Assembly (NCBI GenBank): GCA_965213765.1
Contig: OZ243926.1
Coordinates: 2,542,001-2,606,000, forward strand
Reading direction: 5' to 3'
Source: JAJDXO01 sp965213765
GTDB taxonomy: Bacteria > Pseudomonadota > Alphaproteobacteria > Rhodospirillales > UBA2165
DNA length: 64,000 nucleotides
Position 1 is the first letter of the stretch. Every line of letters begins with the position of its first letter. The notes beneath the pieces were generated by a model. The model made no database searches. It worked only from the letters and a program-made list of their open reading frames with translations, and had not been told where the DNA came from. Made by a program: the position numbers and the translations under genes. Below are positions 44,663 to 54,372 of the stretch, piece after piece.

Positions 44663-45652
44663 TTGAAGGCGATTATTGCGAGAGAGAAGTCGGAGAGCGC
44701 TGACGCCCTCCAGGTTGGCACTGAGGAAATCGATCAACCCAAACCCGGTGCCGACGAATGCGTCATCGAAGTCCACGCGAGCGGGGTAAATCCGAGTGAC
44801 GCGAAGGCTCTTCTCGGAAGGATGCCGAATCTTGTCTGGCCGCGGACGCCGGGCCGTGACTATGCCGGGATTGTGGTCGAGGGGCCCGACGACTTGGCGG
44901 GCAAAGAGGTCTGGGGCACCGGAGGCGAATTGGGCATGCGGCGGAACGGCAACCACGCGGAATATGCAATCGTCGATACCGCCGGCATTGCCGAAAAGCC
45001 CGGCAGCCTCTCCATGCACGAAGCAGGCAGTCTAGGCGTCTCCTGGACCTGCGCCTATATGGGGATGGTCGACGGCGCCCGTGTCGCGGACGGGCAAACG
45101 GTTGCCGTGCTCGGCGCCAATGGCGCGGTCGGTCAGGCGTCGGTTCAACTCGCCGGCGCCGCCGGTGCCCGGGTCATCGCCGTTGAACGCTCTCGCGATG
45201 ATTACGCCGGTCACGCCGCCGGCCACGTCGAGGTCATAAACCTTTCCAAAGAGCCGGACCTCAAGGAAGCCATAATGGCTCGTACCGATGGAAAGGGCGC
45301 GGAAATCATTATGAACACCGTCGGCAGCCCATATTTCGAGACGGCGCAGACCTGCCTCGCGCGGTTTGGATGTCAGATCATTATCTCCACCTTCATCGAA
45401 GAGGTGCCGATCAACTTGAGAGTTTTCTACCGCGCCAACCTGAGAATGGTCGGCGTAAGCAATTTGGACTACGACAACATTCGCTCGGCTGAAATCATGC
45501 GTGCCATCCGGCCCGGTTTCGAGGACGGAACCTACAAGCCCTACGCCATTCTGGACGATTGCGTCTTTGGACTTGATCGGGCGGCGGACGGTTACAAAAT
45601 CGTCTTGGAAAACGTCCGTCGAGACCGAATTGTCATCGACCCGAGAGCTTAG
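44663..45652 (+). CDS. Zinc-type alcohol dehydrogenase-like quinone oxidoreductase
   Basis: 329-residue medium-chain dehydrogenase/reductase of the quinone oxidoreductase (zeta-crystallin-like) group, cytoplasmic and NADPH-linked in relatives. The catalytic half begins KAIIAREKSES, with EVHASGVNPSDAKALLG; the Rossmann half has AVLGANGAVGQASVQLAGAAGA. Zinc ligands of true alcohol dehydrogenases are absent. TTG 44663 matches the conserved start of the family; the frame is open further upstream but without similarity. Nine bases separate it from pepA, so the two are likely cotranscribed. Confidence 0.85.
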   Translation: MKAIIAREKSESADALQVGTEEIDQPKPGADECVIEVHASGVNPSDAKALLGRMPNLVWPRTPGRDYAGIVVEGPDDLAGKEVWGTGGELGMRRNGNHAEYAIVDTAGIAEKPGSLSMHEAGSLGVSWTCAYMGMVDGARVADGQTVAVLGANGAVGQASVQLAGAAGARVIAVERSRDDYAGHAAGHVEVINLSKEPDLKEAIMARTDGKGAEIIMNTVGSPYFETAQTCLARFGCQIIISTFIEEVPINLRVFYRANLRMVGVSNLDYDNIRSAEIMRAIRPGFEDGTYKPYAILDDCVFGLDRAADGYKIVLENVRRDRIVIDPRA

Positions 45653-45661
45653 TCCGGTGCC

Positions 45662-47041
45662 ATGACCTCACTTGATTGCTTCGTCGACGGCGCGGAAGAC
45701 CCCACAACGATCCGTCTCGTTTCGCGTGACGGCTTGTCCGGGTTTGTCGGCGCCCGGCCCGCTCACGTCGGCGATTGGACCAAGAAACTGGGGTTCGAAG
45801 CCAAACAGGGGACCCGCTGCCCGGTCCCCGATGCCACCGGTGCGCTCGCTGAGATTCTCGTTGGTATCGGCGACGACGGTCTTCGCCTCGGGTCACTGTC
45901 GGAATTGCCGAATGGATTAGCCGGCGGGACCTATGCAATTGAGCGGTCCGATCCGGAAAACCTTGATATCGCGCTCCTTGGCTGGGCGCTCGGCGCATAT
46001 TCGTTTGACCGCTACAAGGATATAGATCGGGCGGATGTGCGGCTGATTTGGCCGGAGAGCGCCGATCGCCGGAGCGTCGAGATTGCGGCGGAGGGTACGT
46101 ATCTGGTCCGCGACCTCATCAACACGCCGGCGGAGGACATGGGGCCTTCCGAGCTTGCGGCGGCCGCGAGGCAGGTGGCGGATGAGCATGGCGCCACCTT
46201 TACCGAGATCGTCGGGAACGATCTGCTGGAGGAGAATTATCCGGCGGTTCACGCCGTCGGCCGGGCGAGCGATGATCCGCCCCGGCTCATCGACATCCTC
46301 TGGGGCAATCCCGACGCGCCCAAAGTAACGCTGGTGGGAAAAGGAGTTTGCTTTGACACAGGGGGGCTCGACCTGAAACCCGCCGGCGGCATGAAGCTGA
46401 TGAAGAAAGACATGGGCGGCGCCGCACACGTCCTGGGTCTGGCGAAGATGCTGATGATGAAAGGGCTGGACATCCGGCTAAGGGTCCTCGTCCCGGCTGT
46501 GGAAAACAGCGTCGCCGGCAATGCGATTCGGCCGCTTGATGTTGTCTCCACCCGCAAAGGCCTGACCGTGGAGATCGGCAACACGGACGCGGAGGGCCGC
46601 GTCATCCTGGCGGACGCACTGGCCGAGGCCGCCGGTGAGGATCCGGAGCTATTGATTGATTTTGCCACGCTCACCGGCGCGGCTCGTGTCGCCCTCGGTA
46701 CGGAACTGCCGGCGCTGTTCACCAATGACGACGACCTCGCCGCGGCTCTCTCCGCCCATGGAACGGATACCGAGGATGCGAGCTGGCGGATGCCGTTGTG
46801 GGCCGGTTACCGCAAGATGGTGGACGGCAAGGTCGCGGACCTGACCAACGCGCCGGAAGGGGGCTTTGGCGGGGCAATTACAGCCGCTTTGTTCCTGAAG
46901 GAATTCGCCGAACCGGCACGCCGTTGGGCACACTACGACGTCATGGCATGGAACACGTCGTCGCGGCCGGGCCGGCCCGAGGGCGGTGAAGCCATGGGAA
47001 TCCGGGCACTCTACGCTCACATTGTTTCCGAATTCGGATAA
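45662..47041 (+). CDS. Leucyl aminopeptidase family (M17) metallopeptidase
   Basis: 459-residue M17 aminopeptidase releasing N-terminal amino acids from peptides. The C-terminal catalytic domain has the two-zinc site FDTGGLDLKPAGGMKLMKKD and the family signature NTDAEGRVILADAL; the N-terminal regulatory domain is the shorter type of this subgroup. It starts nine bases after the oxidoreductase stop. Cytoplasmic peptide turnover is the likely role. Confidence 0.95.
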   Translation: MTSLDCFVDGAEDPTTIRLVSRDGLSGFVGARPAHVGDWTKKLGFEAKQGTRCPVPDATGALAEILVGIGDDGLRLGSLSELPNGLAGGTYAIERSDPENLDIALLGWALGAYSFDRYKDIDRADVRLIWPESADRRSVEIAAEGTYLVRDLINTPAEDMGPSELAAAARQVADEHGATFTEIVGNDLLEENYPAVHAVGRASDDPPRLIDILWGNPDAPKVTLVGKGVCFDTGGLDLKPAGGMKLMKKDMGGAAHVLGLAKMLMMKGLDIRLRVLVPAVENSVAGNAIRPLDVVSTRKGLTVEIGNTDAEGRVILADALAEAAGEDPELLIDFATLTGAARVALGTELPALFTNDDDLAAALSAHGTDTEDASWRMPLWAGYRKMVDGKVADLTNAPEGGFGGAITAALFLKEFAEPARRWAHYDVMAWNTSSRPGRPEGGEAMGIRALYAHIVSEFG

Positions 47042-47238
47042 GCGGTCCAATCCGTTCAGGTGCGGGGCCGCTTCAGGCTCTTGAAGCGGGACCTGTCACA
47101 CCCGACCTTGGGCGTCGGATTTAATCGTTACGGAAGGGCAACGGAGCAACGGCATGGATGCCGAACGGGATCCAGTCCGGGCGCTGTCCGCTTGCGGGAA
47201 TTTGGCGAACTCTTTACCGCCGCGGCGGACGAGTTCCT

Positions 47239-48195
47239 CTAGGCGATCCGGGTCCGAGCCCGACCCCCCGGCCGATAGCGAAACAAATACGTCGGTAAAA
47301 TCGCCTCCGCGGCCGTCGGCTGTATGCCCAGATCAGCCAAGGATTTTGCCCCCGCGGAAACCACATTATCGGTCGCCAACTGTTTGACTTGATCCCGGGT
47401 CAACAAGGGTTTTGGCAGCTTCTCGAGAAAAAAGGCCTTCATTGACAATAAACCCAAAGGCACCGGAAAAAGAATCCGCTTCCGGCCTGTTTCCTTCAAG
47501 ATCAGCTCCATAATCTCCCGGCTTGAATAGACCGTGGGCCCGCCGAGCTCAAACGTCTGACCATCGAGAGTGGAATCCGATAATCCGGCGATAACCGCCT
47601 CGGCGACATCACCGACGAACACCGGCTGAAACTTGGTTCCGCCGGGCTGCGACGTACCGAAGACGGGCAAAAACGCGCTGATACGCGTGAAACCCGCGAA
47701 CAGATTGAATAACCCGTCCTCCGGCCCGAACAGCACACTGGGCCGAAGTATAACGGCCCCGGGGAATGCAGCGAGTACAACCTGCTCGCCGGCCGCCTTG
47801 GTACGAGCGTACTCGGAGAGGGAATGGGGACCGGCTCCCAAGGCGGACATATGGACAAGGCGCTTCAGACCGGCGTCCGCCGCCGCCCTCGCCACATTGG
47901 CGGCCCCGTCCGCGTGGACGGATTGAAACGTCTGCCGTCCGCTCTCATAGAGAATACCGACGAGATTTACGGCGCCGTCCGCACCATCCATCGCCGCGGC
48001 AATGCTCGACGGATCACAAATGTCGGCCGCGACGGGAACGATCTGACCGACATCTCCCGCCGGTTTCAGGAAACCCGCGGATTCGATATCCCGAACCGCC
48101 ACACGAATCCGATTTCCCCGTTCGGCCAGCCGCTTGACCAGATGCCGGCCAACGAAACCGGATCCGCCAAACACGGTTATCGTCTTGTTTTCCAT
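47239..48195 (-). CDS. Complex I NDUFA9-like NAD(P)-binding protein
   Basis: 318-residue atypical short-chain dehydrogenase. The Rossmann motif VFGGSGFVGRHLVKRLAERG starts at residue 8; the central region has SEYARTKAAGEQVV and ILRPSVLFGPEDGLF. Alphaproteobacterial members are orthologous to mitochondrial complex I subunit NDUFA9 and may assist assembly; no nuo genes are in the window. ATG 48195 has an AGAGGA ribosome site seven bases upstream. Longer starts toward 48279 add unrelated arginine-rich sequence. Confidence 0.9.
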   Translation of the reverse strand: MENKTITVFGGSGFVGRHLVKRLAERGNRIRVAVRDIESAGFLKPAGDVGQIVPVAADICDPSSIAAAMDGADGAVNLVGILYESGRQTFQSVHADGAANVARAAADAGLKRLVHMSALGAGPHSLSEYARTKAAGEQVVLAAFPGAVILRPSVLFGPEDGLFNLFAGFTRISAFLPVFGTSQPGGTKFQPVFVGDVAEAVIAGLSDSTLDGQTFELGGPTVYSSREIMELILKETGRKRILFPVPLGLLSMKAFFLEKLPKPLLTRDQVKQLATDNVVSAGAKSLADLGIQPTAAEAILPTYLFRYRPGGRARTRIA

Positions 48196-48328
48196 TCTTC
48201 GTCCTCTGAGCCGGGACACCCCGGCGGTCCGCCGATAGGTGCGACCGATATTCATAGCGCCCGGTCGCCGCCCGCTCAACCGTTGCCCGGCCCGGGAAGC
48301 CGGCGGCGGTTGAGTTCGTGAAACCCGG

Positions 48329-48357
48329 TTGACAGCCTTTGGGTTGAGAAGTACGAC
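48329..48357 (+). promoter_or_regulatory. Promoter for tRNA-Leu
   Basis: TTGACA (48329-48334), 17-base spacer, TACGAC (48352-48357), followed by the tRNA 5' end about 32 bases after the expected start point. Confidence 0.7.
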
Positions 48358-48395
48358 CTACAGCCCGCCGGGCCGGGACGGTTCGCGGGATGGTC

Positions 48396-48482
<87 letters not shown>

Positions 48483-48537
48483 ATTCCCTTGGCGTCATTG
48501 GTGCCGGTTTCGATAATTGCGCAATGGATGATGTGAC

Positions 48538-49152
48538 GTGACCGTGGAGTTGTATCAGGGCGATCTTCCGGCCGGGCTCGATCTCGGCGAGACTGTCGCT
48601 GTCGATACGGAGACGCTCGGACTCAATCCGCATAGGGACCGTCTTTGCCTCGTACAGCTATCGTCCGGCGACGGAAACGCGTACCTGGTTCAGCTATCCA
48701 ACGGGAACTATGACGCACCAAATTTGAAGCGCCTGCTCGAGAATGAAATGGTCACCAAGTTGTTTCATTTCGGGCGGTTTGATATCGCCATGATCAAACA
48801 GTTTCTCGGTGTCGTGTGCCGCCCGGTCTATTGCACCAAGATCGCTTCAAAGCTGTCACGAACTTATACGGATCGGCATGGTCTCAAAGACCTCTGCACA
48901 GAGCTGATTGGCGTGGATCTCTCCAAGCAGCAGCAGCAATCCGACTGGGGCGCCACGGAGCTGACGCCGGAACAACTGGAATATGCGGCTTCCGACGTAC
49001 TCTATCTGCATCGCCTTAAGCGGTCATTGGACGAAAGACTGGCCAGAGAAGGACGGACAGCTCTTGCCGAAGCTTGCTTCGAGTTTCTCCCGCATCGGGC
49101 GGAGCTCGACCTCGCCGGCTGGGAAGACCAGGATATCTTCTCGCACGCCTGA
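48538..49152 (+). CDS. Ribonuclease D-like 3'-5' exonuclease
   Basis: 204-residue DEDDy exonuclease, the short alphaproteobacterial RNase D form lacking HRDC domains. The acidic catalytic residues appear in VAVDTETLGLN, FHFGRFDIAMI and YAASDVLYLH (Tyr and Asp). It trims 3' ends of structured RNAs such as tRNA precursors, so its placement 55 bases after tRNA-Leu is fitting. Translation starts at GTG 48538; the codon three before it is a stop. Confidence 0.92.
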   Translation: MTVELYQGDLPAGLDLGETVAVDTETLGLNPHRDRLCLVQLSSGDGNAYLVQLSNGNYDAPNLKRLLENEMVTKLFHFGRFDIAMIKQFLGVVCRPVYCTKIASKLSRTYTDRHGLKDLCTELIGVDLSKQQQQSDWGATELTPEQLEYAASDVLYLHRLKRSLDERLAREGRTALAEACFEFLPHRAELDLAGWEDQDIFSHA

Positions 49153-49378
49153 TTCGGCGGCACGCGGCCAACAATCTCCGGCGGATCTTGTGGTATGCGA
49201 TTTCTTTGCCGGGCCGGCGGGATTTGTTGACCTTTAACCGGCCGGGTCGCATACTGCGCCCGAGAGATGCCCGGAATCTAAGTGTTTTTCGCGCACCGGC
49301 GGAATCCCTTTGGCGGGCGCCGCTGTGCCGCGCCAACCCGATCCCGGCCTCCATTTCGACGAGAGTGTTTGTCCAGAG

Positions 49379-50392
49379 ATGAGCAATCCGACGCCCCTTC
49401 GACGTGACGACGGCCAAGGCGGGTCCAATAAATCTGACGAGGACCTGCGGGCGGCAGCGCGTGTTCTATCGCTCGCCAAAGACGGTCTGGAGGCGCTGCT
49501 GAACGGCCTGGATGGAAACTTCACCCGTGCCTTGGATTTGCTTCAACAGACCGACGGCCGGGTAATCGTCACCGGAATGGGGAAAAGCGGAGACGTGGCC
49601 AAGAAGATTGCCGCCACCCTGGCGTCAACCGGCACTCCTGCCTACTTCGTTCATCCGGCGGAGGCCAGTCACGGTGATCTCGGCATGATCGTGAAACAGG
49701 ATACCGTGGTCGCACTATCGAATTCGGGGGAAACGCCGGAGCTTTCGGATATTACCAACTACATAAAACGGTTCGGCATTCCCTTGATCGCCGTGACCAG
49801 CCGGGCCGACAGTGCTTGCGCAGTCCACGCGGACGTTGCCCTCGTACTCCCCGCAGTCGATGAAGCCTGTCCCAACGGCCTGGCGCCAACCACCTCGACC
49901 ACCATGATGATCGCCCTGGGAGACGCGCTGGCCATAGCGATGATGGAGCGCAAAGGCATATCGGTGACCGATTACAAGACCTTTCATCCCGGCGGGCACC
50001 TGGCCGAACGGGCGCTCCGGGTTTTGAGCGTCGCCGATCTCATGCACACCGGCGACGAACTTCCGATGGCATCAATCGAAACGCCAATGCCTGAAGTTTT
50101 GGCCGAAATGACCGATAAACGGCTGGGCTGTATTGCCATCACCAGCGGAAAGGATCTGGTGGGAGTTGTCACCGATGGTGATTTGCGCCGACACATTTCC
50201 GGCGACATTCTGAAAATGAACGCCGGGGAGGTTATGACGGCGGACCCCCGGACTATTTCTCCCGGGGCACTGGCCAGTGAGGCCGTTCGGCTAATGAATG
50301 ATTACGAGATTACGAACCTGCTTGTAGCCGACGGGCGCGAGCTATCCGGCGTGATCCACATTCACGACTGCATGCGTGCGGGGGTGGTGTGA
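49379..50392 (+). CDS. kdsD: Arabinose-5-phosphate isomerase (KdsD/KpsF)
   Basis: 337-residue isomerase converting ribulose-5-phosphate to arabinose-5-phosphate, the first step to KDO for lipopolysaccharide. The N-terminal SIS domain has GMGKSGDVAKKIAATLASTG and the phosphate-binding SNSGETPE; two CBS domains (LMHTGDELP...; VMTADPRTIS...) follow. ATG 49379 begins just before the conserved region. It heads the lptC-lptA-lptB-rpoN-ptsN run, the usual alphaproteobacterial order. The stop is followed by lptC after four bases. Confidence 0.96.
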   Translation: MSNPTPLRRDDGQGGSNKSDEDLRAAARVLSLAKDGLEALLNGLDGNFTRALDLLQQTDGRVIVTGMGKSGDVAKKIAATLASTGTPAYFVHPAEASHGDLGMIVKQDTVVALSNSGETPELSDITNYIKRFGIPLIAVTSRADSACAVHADVALVLPAVDEACPNGLAPTTSTTMMIALGDALAIAMMERKGISVTDYKTFHPGGHLAERALRVLSVADLMHTGDELPMASIETPMPEVLAEMTDKRLGCIAITSGKDLVGVVTDGDLRRHISGDILKMNAGEVMTADPRTISPGALASEAVRLMNDYEITNLLVADGRELSGVIHIHDCMRAGVV

Positions 50393-50396
50393 GGCG

Positions 50397-51092
50397 ATGG
50401 ACGGGCAAACCGCAGCCACGGCCACTGTGACCCCGGCGGATAGGTCGGCGGATATTTTTACCGCATCCGCGCGCCGCGAAAACCGGCGTGGCAGTGTCGG
50501 CTACAGCCGGTTCGTTTCGTTCATGAAATTTCTCCTGCCGGCGACGGCATTACTTTTGATCGTCCTGATTGTCGTTTGGCCGCAGTTCGACTTCGAAAAT
50601 CAAAGGTTCGGCCTCCGATTTGCGAAGCTGCAAGCGACGGAGGGTGATGTACCGGCGATGGTCAATGCCCGCTTCGTCGGCTCGGACCGAAAAGAGCAGC
50701 GGTATACAATTACCGCTGACCTCGCGAGAAACCTTTTATTCGGCGGCAAGTCCGTCGAACTCGAGATGCCCAAGGCCGATATCGCGTCGCGGGACGGCAG
50801 TTGGATCGTACTCACCGCCAATTCAGGCGTCTATGATCAGGATAGCAAGAAGCTCGGACTCGAAGGCTCGGTGAAGCTATTTCACGATGCAGGGTACGAA
50901 TTCAACACCAAAGCAGCGCAAATCGATTTAGGCCTCGGCAATGCCGAGAGCAATTCTCCCGTTCGCGGTCAGGGGCCGTTCGGCCAGCTGGAGGCCCAGG
51001 GCTTTAGGCTGGAAAACAAGGGCCAGACCATCTATTTCACCGGCAAATCCAAACTCGTGATCTTTCCAAAGCTGGCGCAGGAGGCTCGATGA
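50397..51092 (+). CDS. lptC: LptC, lipopolysaccharide export protein
   Basis: 231-residue bitopic inner-membrane protein with an N-terminal helix (about residues 42-62, LLPATALLLIVLIVVWP) and a periplasmic beta-jellyroll domain that receives lipopolysaccharide from LptBFG and passes it to LptA. A cytoplasmic N-terminal tail of about 40 residues is longer than in enterics, as is common in alphaproteobacteria. The stop overlaps lptA (ATGA). Confidence 0.92.
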   Translation: MDGQTAATATVTPADRSADIFTASARRENRRGSVGYSRFVSFMKFLLPATALLLIVLIVVWPQFDFENQRFGLRFAKLQATEGDVPAMVNARFVGSDRKEQRYTITADLARNLLFGGKSVELEMPKADIASRDGSWIVLTANSGVYDQDSKKLGLEGSVKLFHDAGYEFNTKAAQIDLGLGNAESNSPVRGQGPFGQLEAQGFRLENKGQTIYFTGKSKLVIFPKLAQEAR

Positions 51093-51892
51093 TTCGCGCC
51101 GGAAACCTGATCGGACCCGCACTCGCCATATCGCTGGGAATCGTGGCCGCCTGTCCGGTTTTTGGACAATCGCTAAACCTCGCCAGTGATACCGATGGCG
51201 GCCCCATAGAGATATCCGCCGATGACGGCATCGAATGGCAGCGGAACAATGAAGTATTGATCGCCCGCGGCAACGCCAGGGCCGCGCGCAAGGACATCGC
51301 GGTGACAGCGGATGTCCTCAGGGCCCACTACCAGAGCCGTAGCGACGGCACCACGGAGTTGTCGCGACTGGATGCGGCCGGTGGTGTCAAAATCGCCTCG
51401 CCGTCGGAAAACCTCACCGGCGATTCCGCGACGTACGATCTTGAAGAGGCCGTCCTGGTGGTTTCCGGCGATCGGGTTCGACTCGATACCGGCAATGATC
51501 AAATTACCGCCAATAAGCAGATGGAGTATTGGGAGCGGCGGCAAATGGCGGTCGCCCGGGGTCGCGCCGTCGGTCTTCACGACGGTAAGCGAATTCGCGC
51601 CGAAGTGCTGGTGGCCTTTCTCCGCCGCGACCAGCAGGGCAAATCCCGGGTCTTCCGCGTACAGGCGTTCGACGATGTCGTCATCCAGACCGAAATCGAT
51701 ACGGTTCGGGCGAGCAAGGGCACATACAATGTGGATTCAGGGATCGTCACATTGACCGGAGACGTCCGGATTACGCGCGGCGAAAATCAGCTCGCCGGAG
51801 ACCGTGCCGAGGTCGATTTGAACACCGGGATCAGTAGGCTGTTGGGCGGTTCCGGTGGGCGTGTCCGGGGCTTGCTGGTTCCCAAGAAATAG
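51089..51892 (+). CDS. lptA: LptA, periplasmic lipopolysaccharide transport protein
   Basis: 267-residue OstA-like protein. Signal peptide (about 1-26, cleaved after VFGQ), then beta-jellyroll repeats such as IEISADDGIEWQRNNEVLIARG and TGDSATYDLEEAVLVVSG. It forms the periplasmic bridge from LptC to the outer-membrane LptD. It overlaps lptC by four bases (51089-51092). It is longer than E. coli LptA (185) owing to a third jellyroll block and a Gly/Arg-rich tail. Confidence 0.93.
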   Translation: MIRAGNLIGPALAISLGIVAACPVFGQSLNLASDTDGGPIEISADDGIEWQRNNEVLIARGNARAARKDIAVTADVLRAHYQSRSDGTTELSRLDAAGGVKIASPSENLTGDSATYDLEEAVLVVSGDRVRLDTGNDQITANKQMEYWERRQMAVARGRAVGLHDGKRIRAEVLVAFLRRDQQGKSRVFRVQAFDDVVIQTEIDTVRASKGTYNVDSGIVTLTGDVRITRGENQLAGDRAEVDLNTGISRLLGGSGGRVRGLLVPKK

Positions 51893-51963
51893 GCATTGAA
51901 AGCCGACCCACAACAGATGGCCGTGAGCATGATACAGAACATCAACATATTGGAGCCTCGCCA

Positions 51964-52776
51964 GTGAGCACGCGGACCCGCAAATCGGAGCGCAGGCGGA
52001 TTGGCCCGATGGACGATCAGCAGGCAAAGACGCCCCGGATCGTTGCCGAAAATATTCGAGGTCTGTCGGCCCGCAATCTCGGTAAGCGTTTTGATAAACG
52101 GCCGGTTGTCCGAGGCGTGTCGATAGCGATCGACCGGGGTGAGGTCGTCGGGCTGCTCGGTCCAAATGGAGCGGGCAAGACCACTTGCTTCCATTTAATT
52201 ACCGGTCTGGTCGCGCCGGATTCGGGTTTGATCGTCCTCGACGGCGAAGACATCACCGAATTGCCCATGTATCGGCGGGCTCGGCTGGGGATTGGATATC
52301 TGCCTCAGGAAGCCTCCATCTTCAGAGGATTAACGGTCGAGAACAATATCCGCGCGGTTCTTGAAGTCATCGAGAAATCTCGTGAGCGGCGCGAGGCGAT
52401 GCTGGATGCGCTGCTGGCCGAATTCTCGATTACCCATCTCAGGAGAACACCCGCGCTGGCGTTGTCCGGGGGTGAACGCCGCCGGGTGGAGATCGCGCGA
52501 GCCCTGGCCTCGCGGCCAAGCTTCATACTTCTCGACGAACCGTTGGCCGGGATCGATCCGATCGCCGTCAGTGACATTCGCGACCTCGTGGCCCACCTCA
52601 AGAACCGGGGCATAGGAGTGCTGATAACGGATCACAACGTCCGCGACACCCTCGACGTGATCGACCGGGCCTACGTCATCCATGACGGCATGGTTCTGAT
52701 GGAAGGCACCGCTTCCGATATCGTCGGCAATGAAGACGTGCGCCGGGTTTATCTCGGCGACCAATTCAACCTTTAG
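51964..52776 (+). CDS. lptB: LptB, lipopolysaccharide export ABC ATPase
   Basis: 270-residue ATPase energising lipopolysaccharide extraction with LptFG. Walker A GPNGAGKTT (66-74), Q-loop GIGYLPQEASIF, signature ALSGGERRRVEIARAL and Walker B ILLDEPLAGIDPI are complete. The start is GTG 51964; an ATG at 52009 would shorten the N-terminal tail by 15 residues. It follows lptA after 71 bases and precedes rpoN by seven. Confidence 0.96.
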   Translation: MSTRTRKSERRRIGPMDDQQAKTPRIVAENIRGLSARNLGKRFDKRPVVRGVSIAIDRGEVVGLLGPNGAGKTTCFHLITGLVAPDSGLIVLDGEDITELPMYRRARLGIGYLPQEASIFRGLTVENNIRAVLEVIEKSRERREAMLDALLAEFSITHLRRTPALALSGGERRRVEIARALASRPSFILLDEPLAGIDPIAVSDIRDLVAHLKNRGIGVLITDHNVRDTLDVIDRAYVIHDGMVLMEGTASDIVGNEDVRRVYLGDQFNL

Positions 52777-52783
52777 TTTACCG

Positions 52784-54304
52784 ATGGCCATAGTCCCCCG
52801 CCTCGAACTCCGCCAGGGACAGTCCCTGGTCATGACGCCCCAACTCCAACAGGCGATCAAACTGCTTCAGCTGTCCAACGTGGACGTTGTTGAGTATGTG
52901 GAGGGCGAACTCGCCGAAAACCCCATGCTCGAACGGAACGAAAACAGCCAGGATCAGTTTGACGAGCCTGATCGTTCCGGGGACCAACCGGCGGCAAGCG
53001 AGAGCAACCCGAAGGAGGCCGACAATTCAGCCAACCTTGAGTTCGCTGACGCGGATTCACCGGAAACTCCCCAAGTCGAGGCACTCGATGCCGACTATCA
53101 GAACGATTGGACGGATGACGGCGCCGCGCCGCGGCCGGCAGATTATTCGCCAATCGGCGGCGGCGGCGGTTCCGGCGAAAGCACCGCTACAATTCTTGAG
53201 CAAACCCTCTCTCAAGAAGTTTCTCTCCGCGATCATCTTATGGCGCAGATCGCCGTCGACATCAAAGACCCGGCCGATCGCCTGATAGCAATTCAACTTA
53301 TCGAGTCGCTGGACGAGGCAGGTCGAATGGCCGACGAGGTAGATACTATTGCTGAACGTCTGGGCTGCCCCGCGGCGAAGGTAGAAACGGTGCTCTTCCA
53401 GCTTCAACTGTTGGATCCACCAGGTATTTTCGCCCGGTCATTGGTCGAATGCTGGACCATTCAGCTCCGCGAACGGGATCGGCTGGACCCGGCAATGGCG
53501 TGCCTGCTGGAAAATGTCGAACTGTTGAAACAACATGACTACCCTGCCCTTTCCAAGCTGTGTCACGTGGATATCGACGATATCCGCGACATGATCGACG
53601 AAATTTGGGCCCTTAATCATCGGCCGGCCGAGGCATTCGACCATGTGATGGCGCAGCCCATTACGCCCGACGTAATTATGCGCTCCGGACCGGGCGGCAA
53701 ATGGGTCGTTGAACTGAACAGCGAAACCCTACCCAGAGTGCTGGTGAACAATAGGTACTATTCCGAGGTTTCCGCCGCAGTAAGAACCAAGGACGAGAAG
53801 GCCTACATCGCGGAGAAATATCAATCGGCGAACTGGCTTGTTAAGGCCCTGCACCAACGGGCGACGACCATCCTCAAGGTGTCCCGGGAAATCGTCCTCC
53901 AGCAAGAGGCTTTTTTTGCCAAGGGCGTTGAACATCTCAAGCCTCTGGTGCTGCGGGACATCGCTGAAGAAATAGAGATGCACGAAAGCACGGTGAGCCG
54001 GGTGACTTCGAACAAGTACATCAACACGCCCCGGGGCATTTATGAGTTGAAGTACTTCTTCACCCAGGCCATCGCCTCGACGGTTGGCGGAGACGCTCAC
54101 TCAGCGGAAGCGGTGAGACACAAAATCAAGTCGTTGGTCGGCGGAGAGACCAAGGATACCATTTTGTCCGATGACAAGATGGTCGAATTGTTGAATGCGG
54201 AGGGCATTGATATTGCCCGGCGAACCGTCGCTAAGTATCGAGAATCAATGAATATTCCGTCTTCGGTGCAGCGTCGCCGCGAGAAAGCGCTGCTGGCCGG
54301 TTGA
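52784..54304 (+). CDS. rpoN: RNA polymerase sigma-54 factor
   Basis: 506-residue sigma-54. Region I starts LELRQGQSLVMTPQLQQAIK, region II is acidic (about 50-135, with a glycine run GGGGSGE), and region III holds the core-binding domain, the helix-turn-helix (EEIEMHESTVSRVTSNKYI) and the RpoN box ARRTVAKYRE that reads the -24 element. ATG 52784 is the conserved start, seven bases after lptB. It controls nitrogen and other enhancer-dependent genes. No hpf gene follows, unlike in most relatives. Confidence 0.97.
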   Translation: MAIVPRLELRQGQSLVMTPQLQQAIKLLQLSNVDVVEYVEGELAENPMLERNENSQDQFDEPDRSGDQPAASESNPKEADNSANLEFADADSPETPQVEALDADYQNDWTDDGAAPRPADYSPIGGGGGSGESTATILEQTLSQEVSLRDHLMAQIAVDIKDPADRLIAIQLIESLDEAGRMADEVDTIAERLGCPAAKVETVLFQLQLLDPPGIFARSLVECWTIQLRERDRLDPAMACLLENVELLKQHDYPALSKLCHVDIDDIRDMIDEIWALNHRPAEAFDHVMAQPITPDVIMRSGPGGKWVVELNSETLPRVLVNNRYYSEVSAAVRTKDEKAYIAEKYQSANWLVKALHQRATTILKVSREIVLQQEAFFAKGVEHLKPLVLRDIAEEIEMHESTVSRVTSNKYINTPRGIYELKYFFTQAIASTVGGDAHSAEAVRHKIKSLVGGETKDTILSDDKMVELLNAEGIDIARRTVAKYRESMNIPSSVQRRREKALLAG

Positions 54305-54343
54305 CCCGCGATATCGCATTTCGGACTCCGGGACGACCGCCCC

Positions 54344-54372
54344 TTGACAGCCGTGACACCGGGTTCTAGGGT
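54344..54372 (+). promoter_or_regulatory. Sigma-70-type promoter ahead of the ptsN leader
   Basis: TTGACA (54344-54349), a 17-base spacer and TAGGGT (54367-54372). Transcription would start near 54380, leaving a 220-230 base leader before ptsN. The -10 region also reads CTAGGGTCCGG (54366-54376), matching the end sequence of the dispersed element at 55094. Confidence 0.6.

Noticed and set aside
47060..47242. 60-codon plus-strand frame ending REFGELFTAAADEFL
   Set aside because: The tail looks coding, but the first part is arginine-rich, there is no ribosome site, and it ends inside the convergent NDUFA9-like gene's stop.
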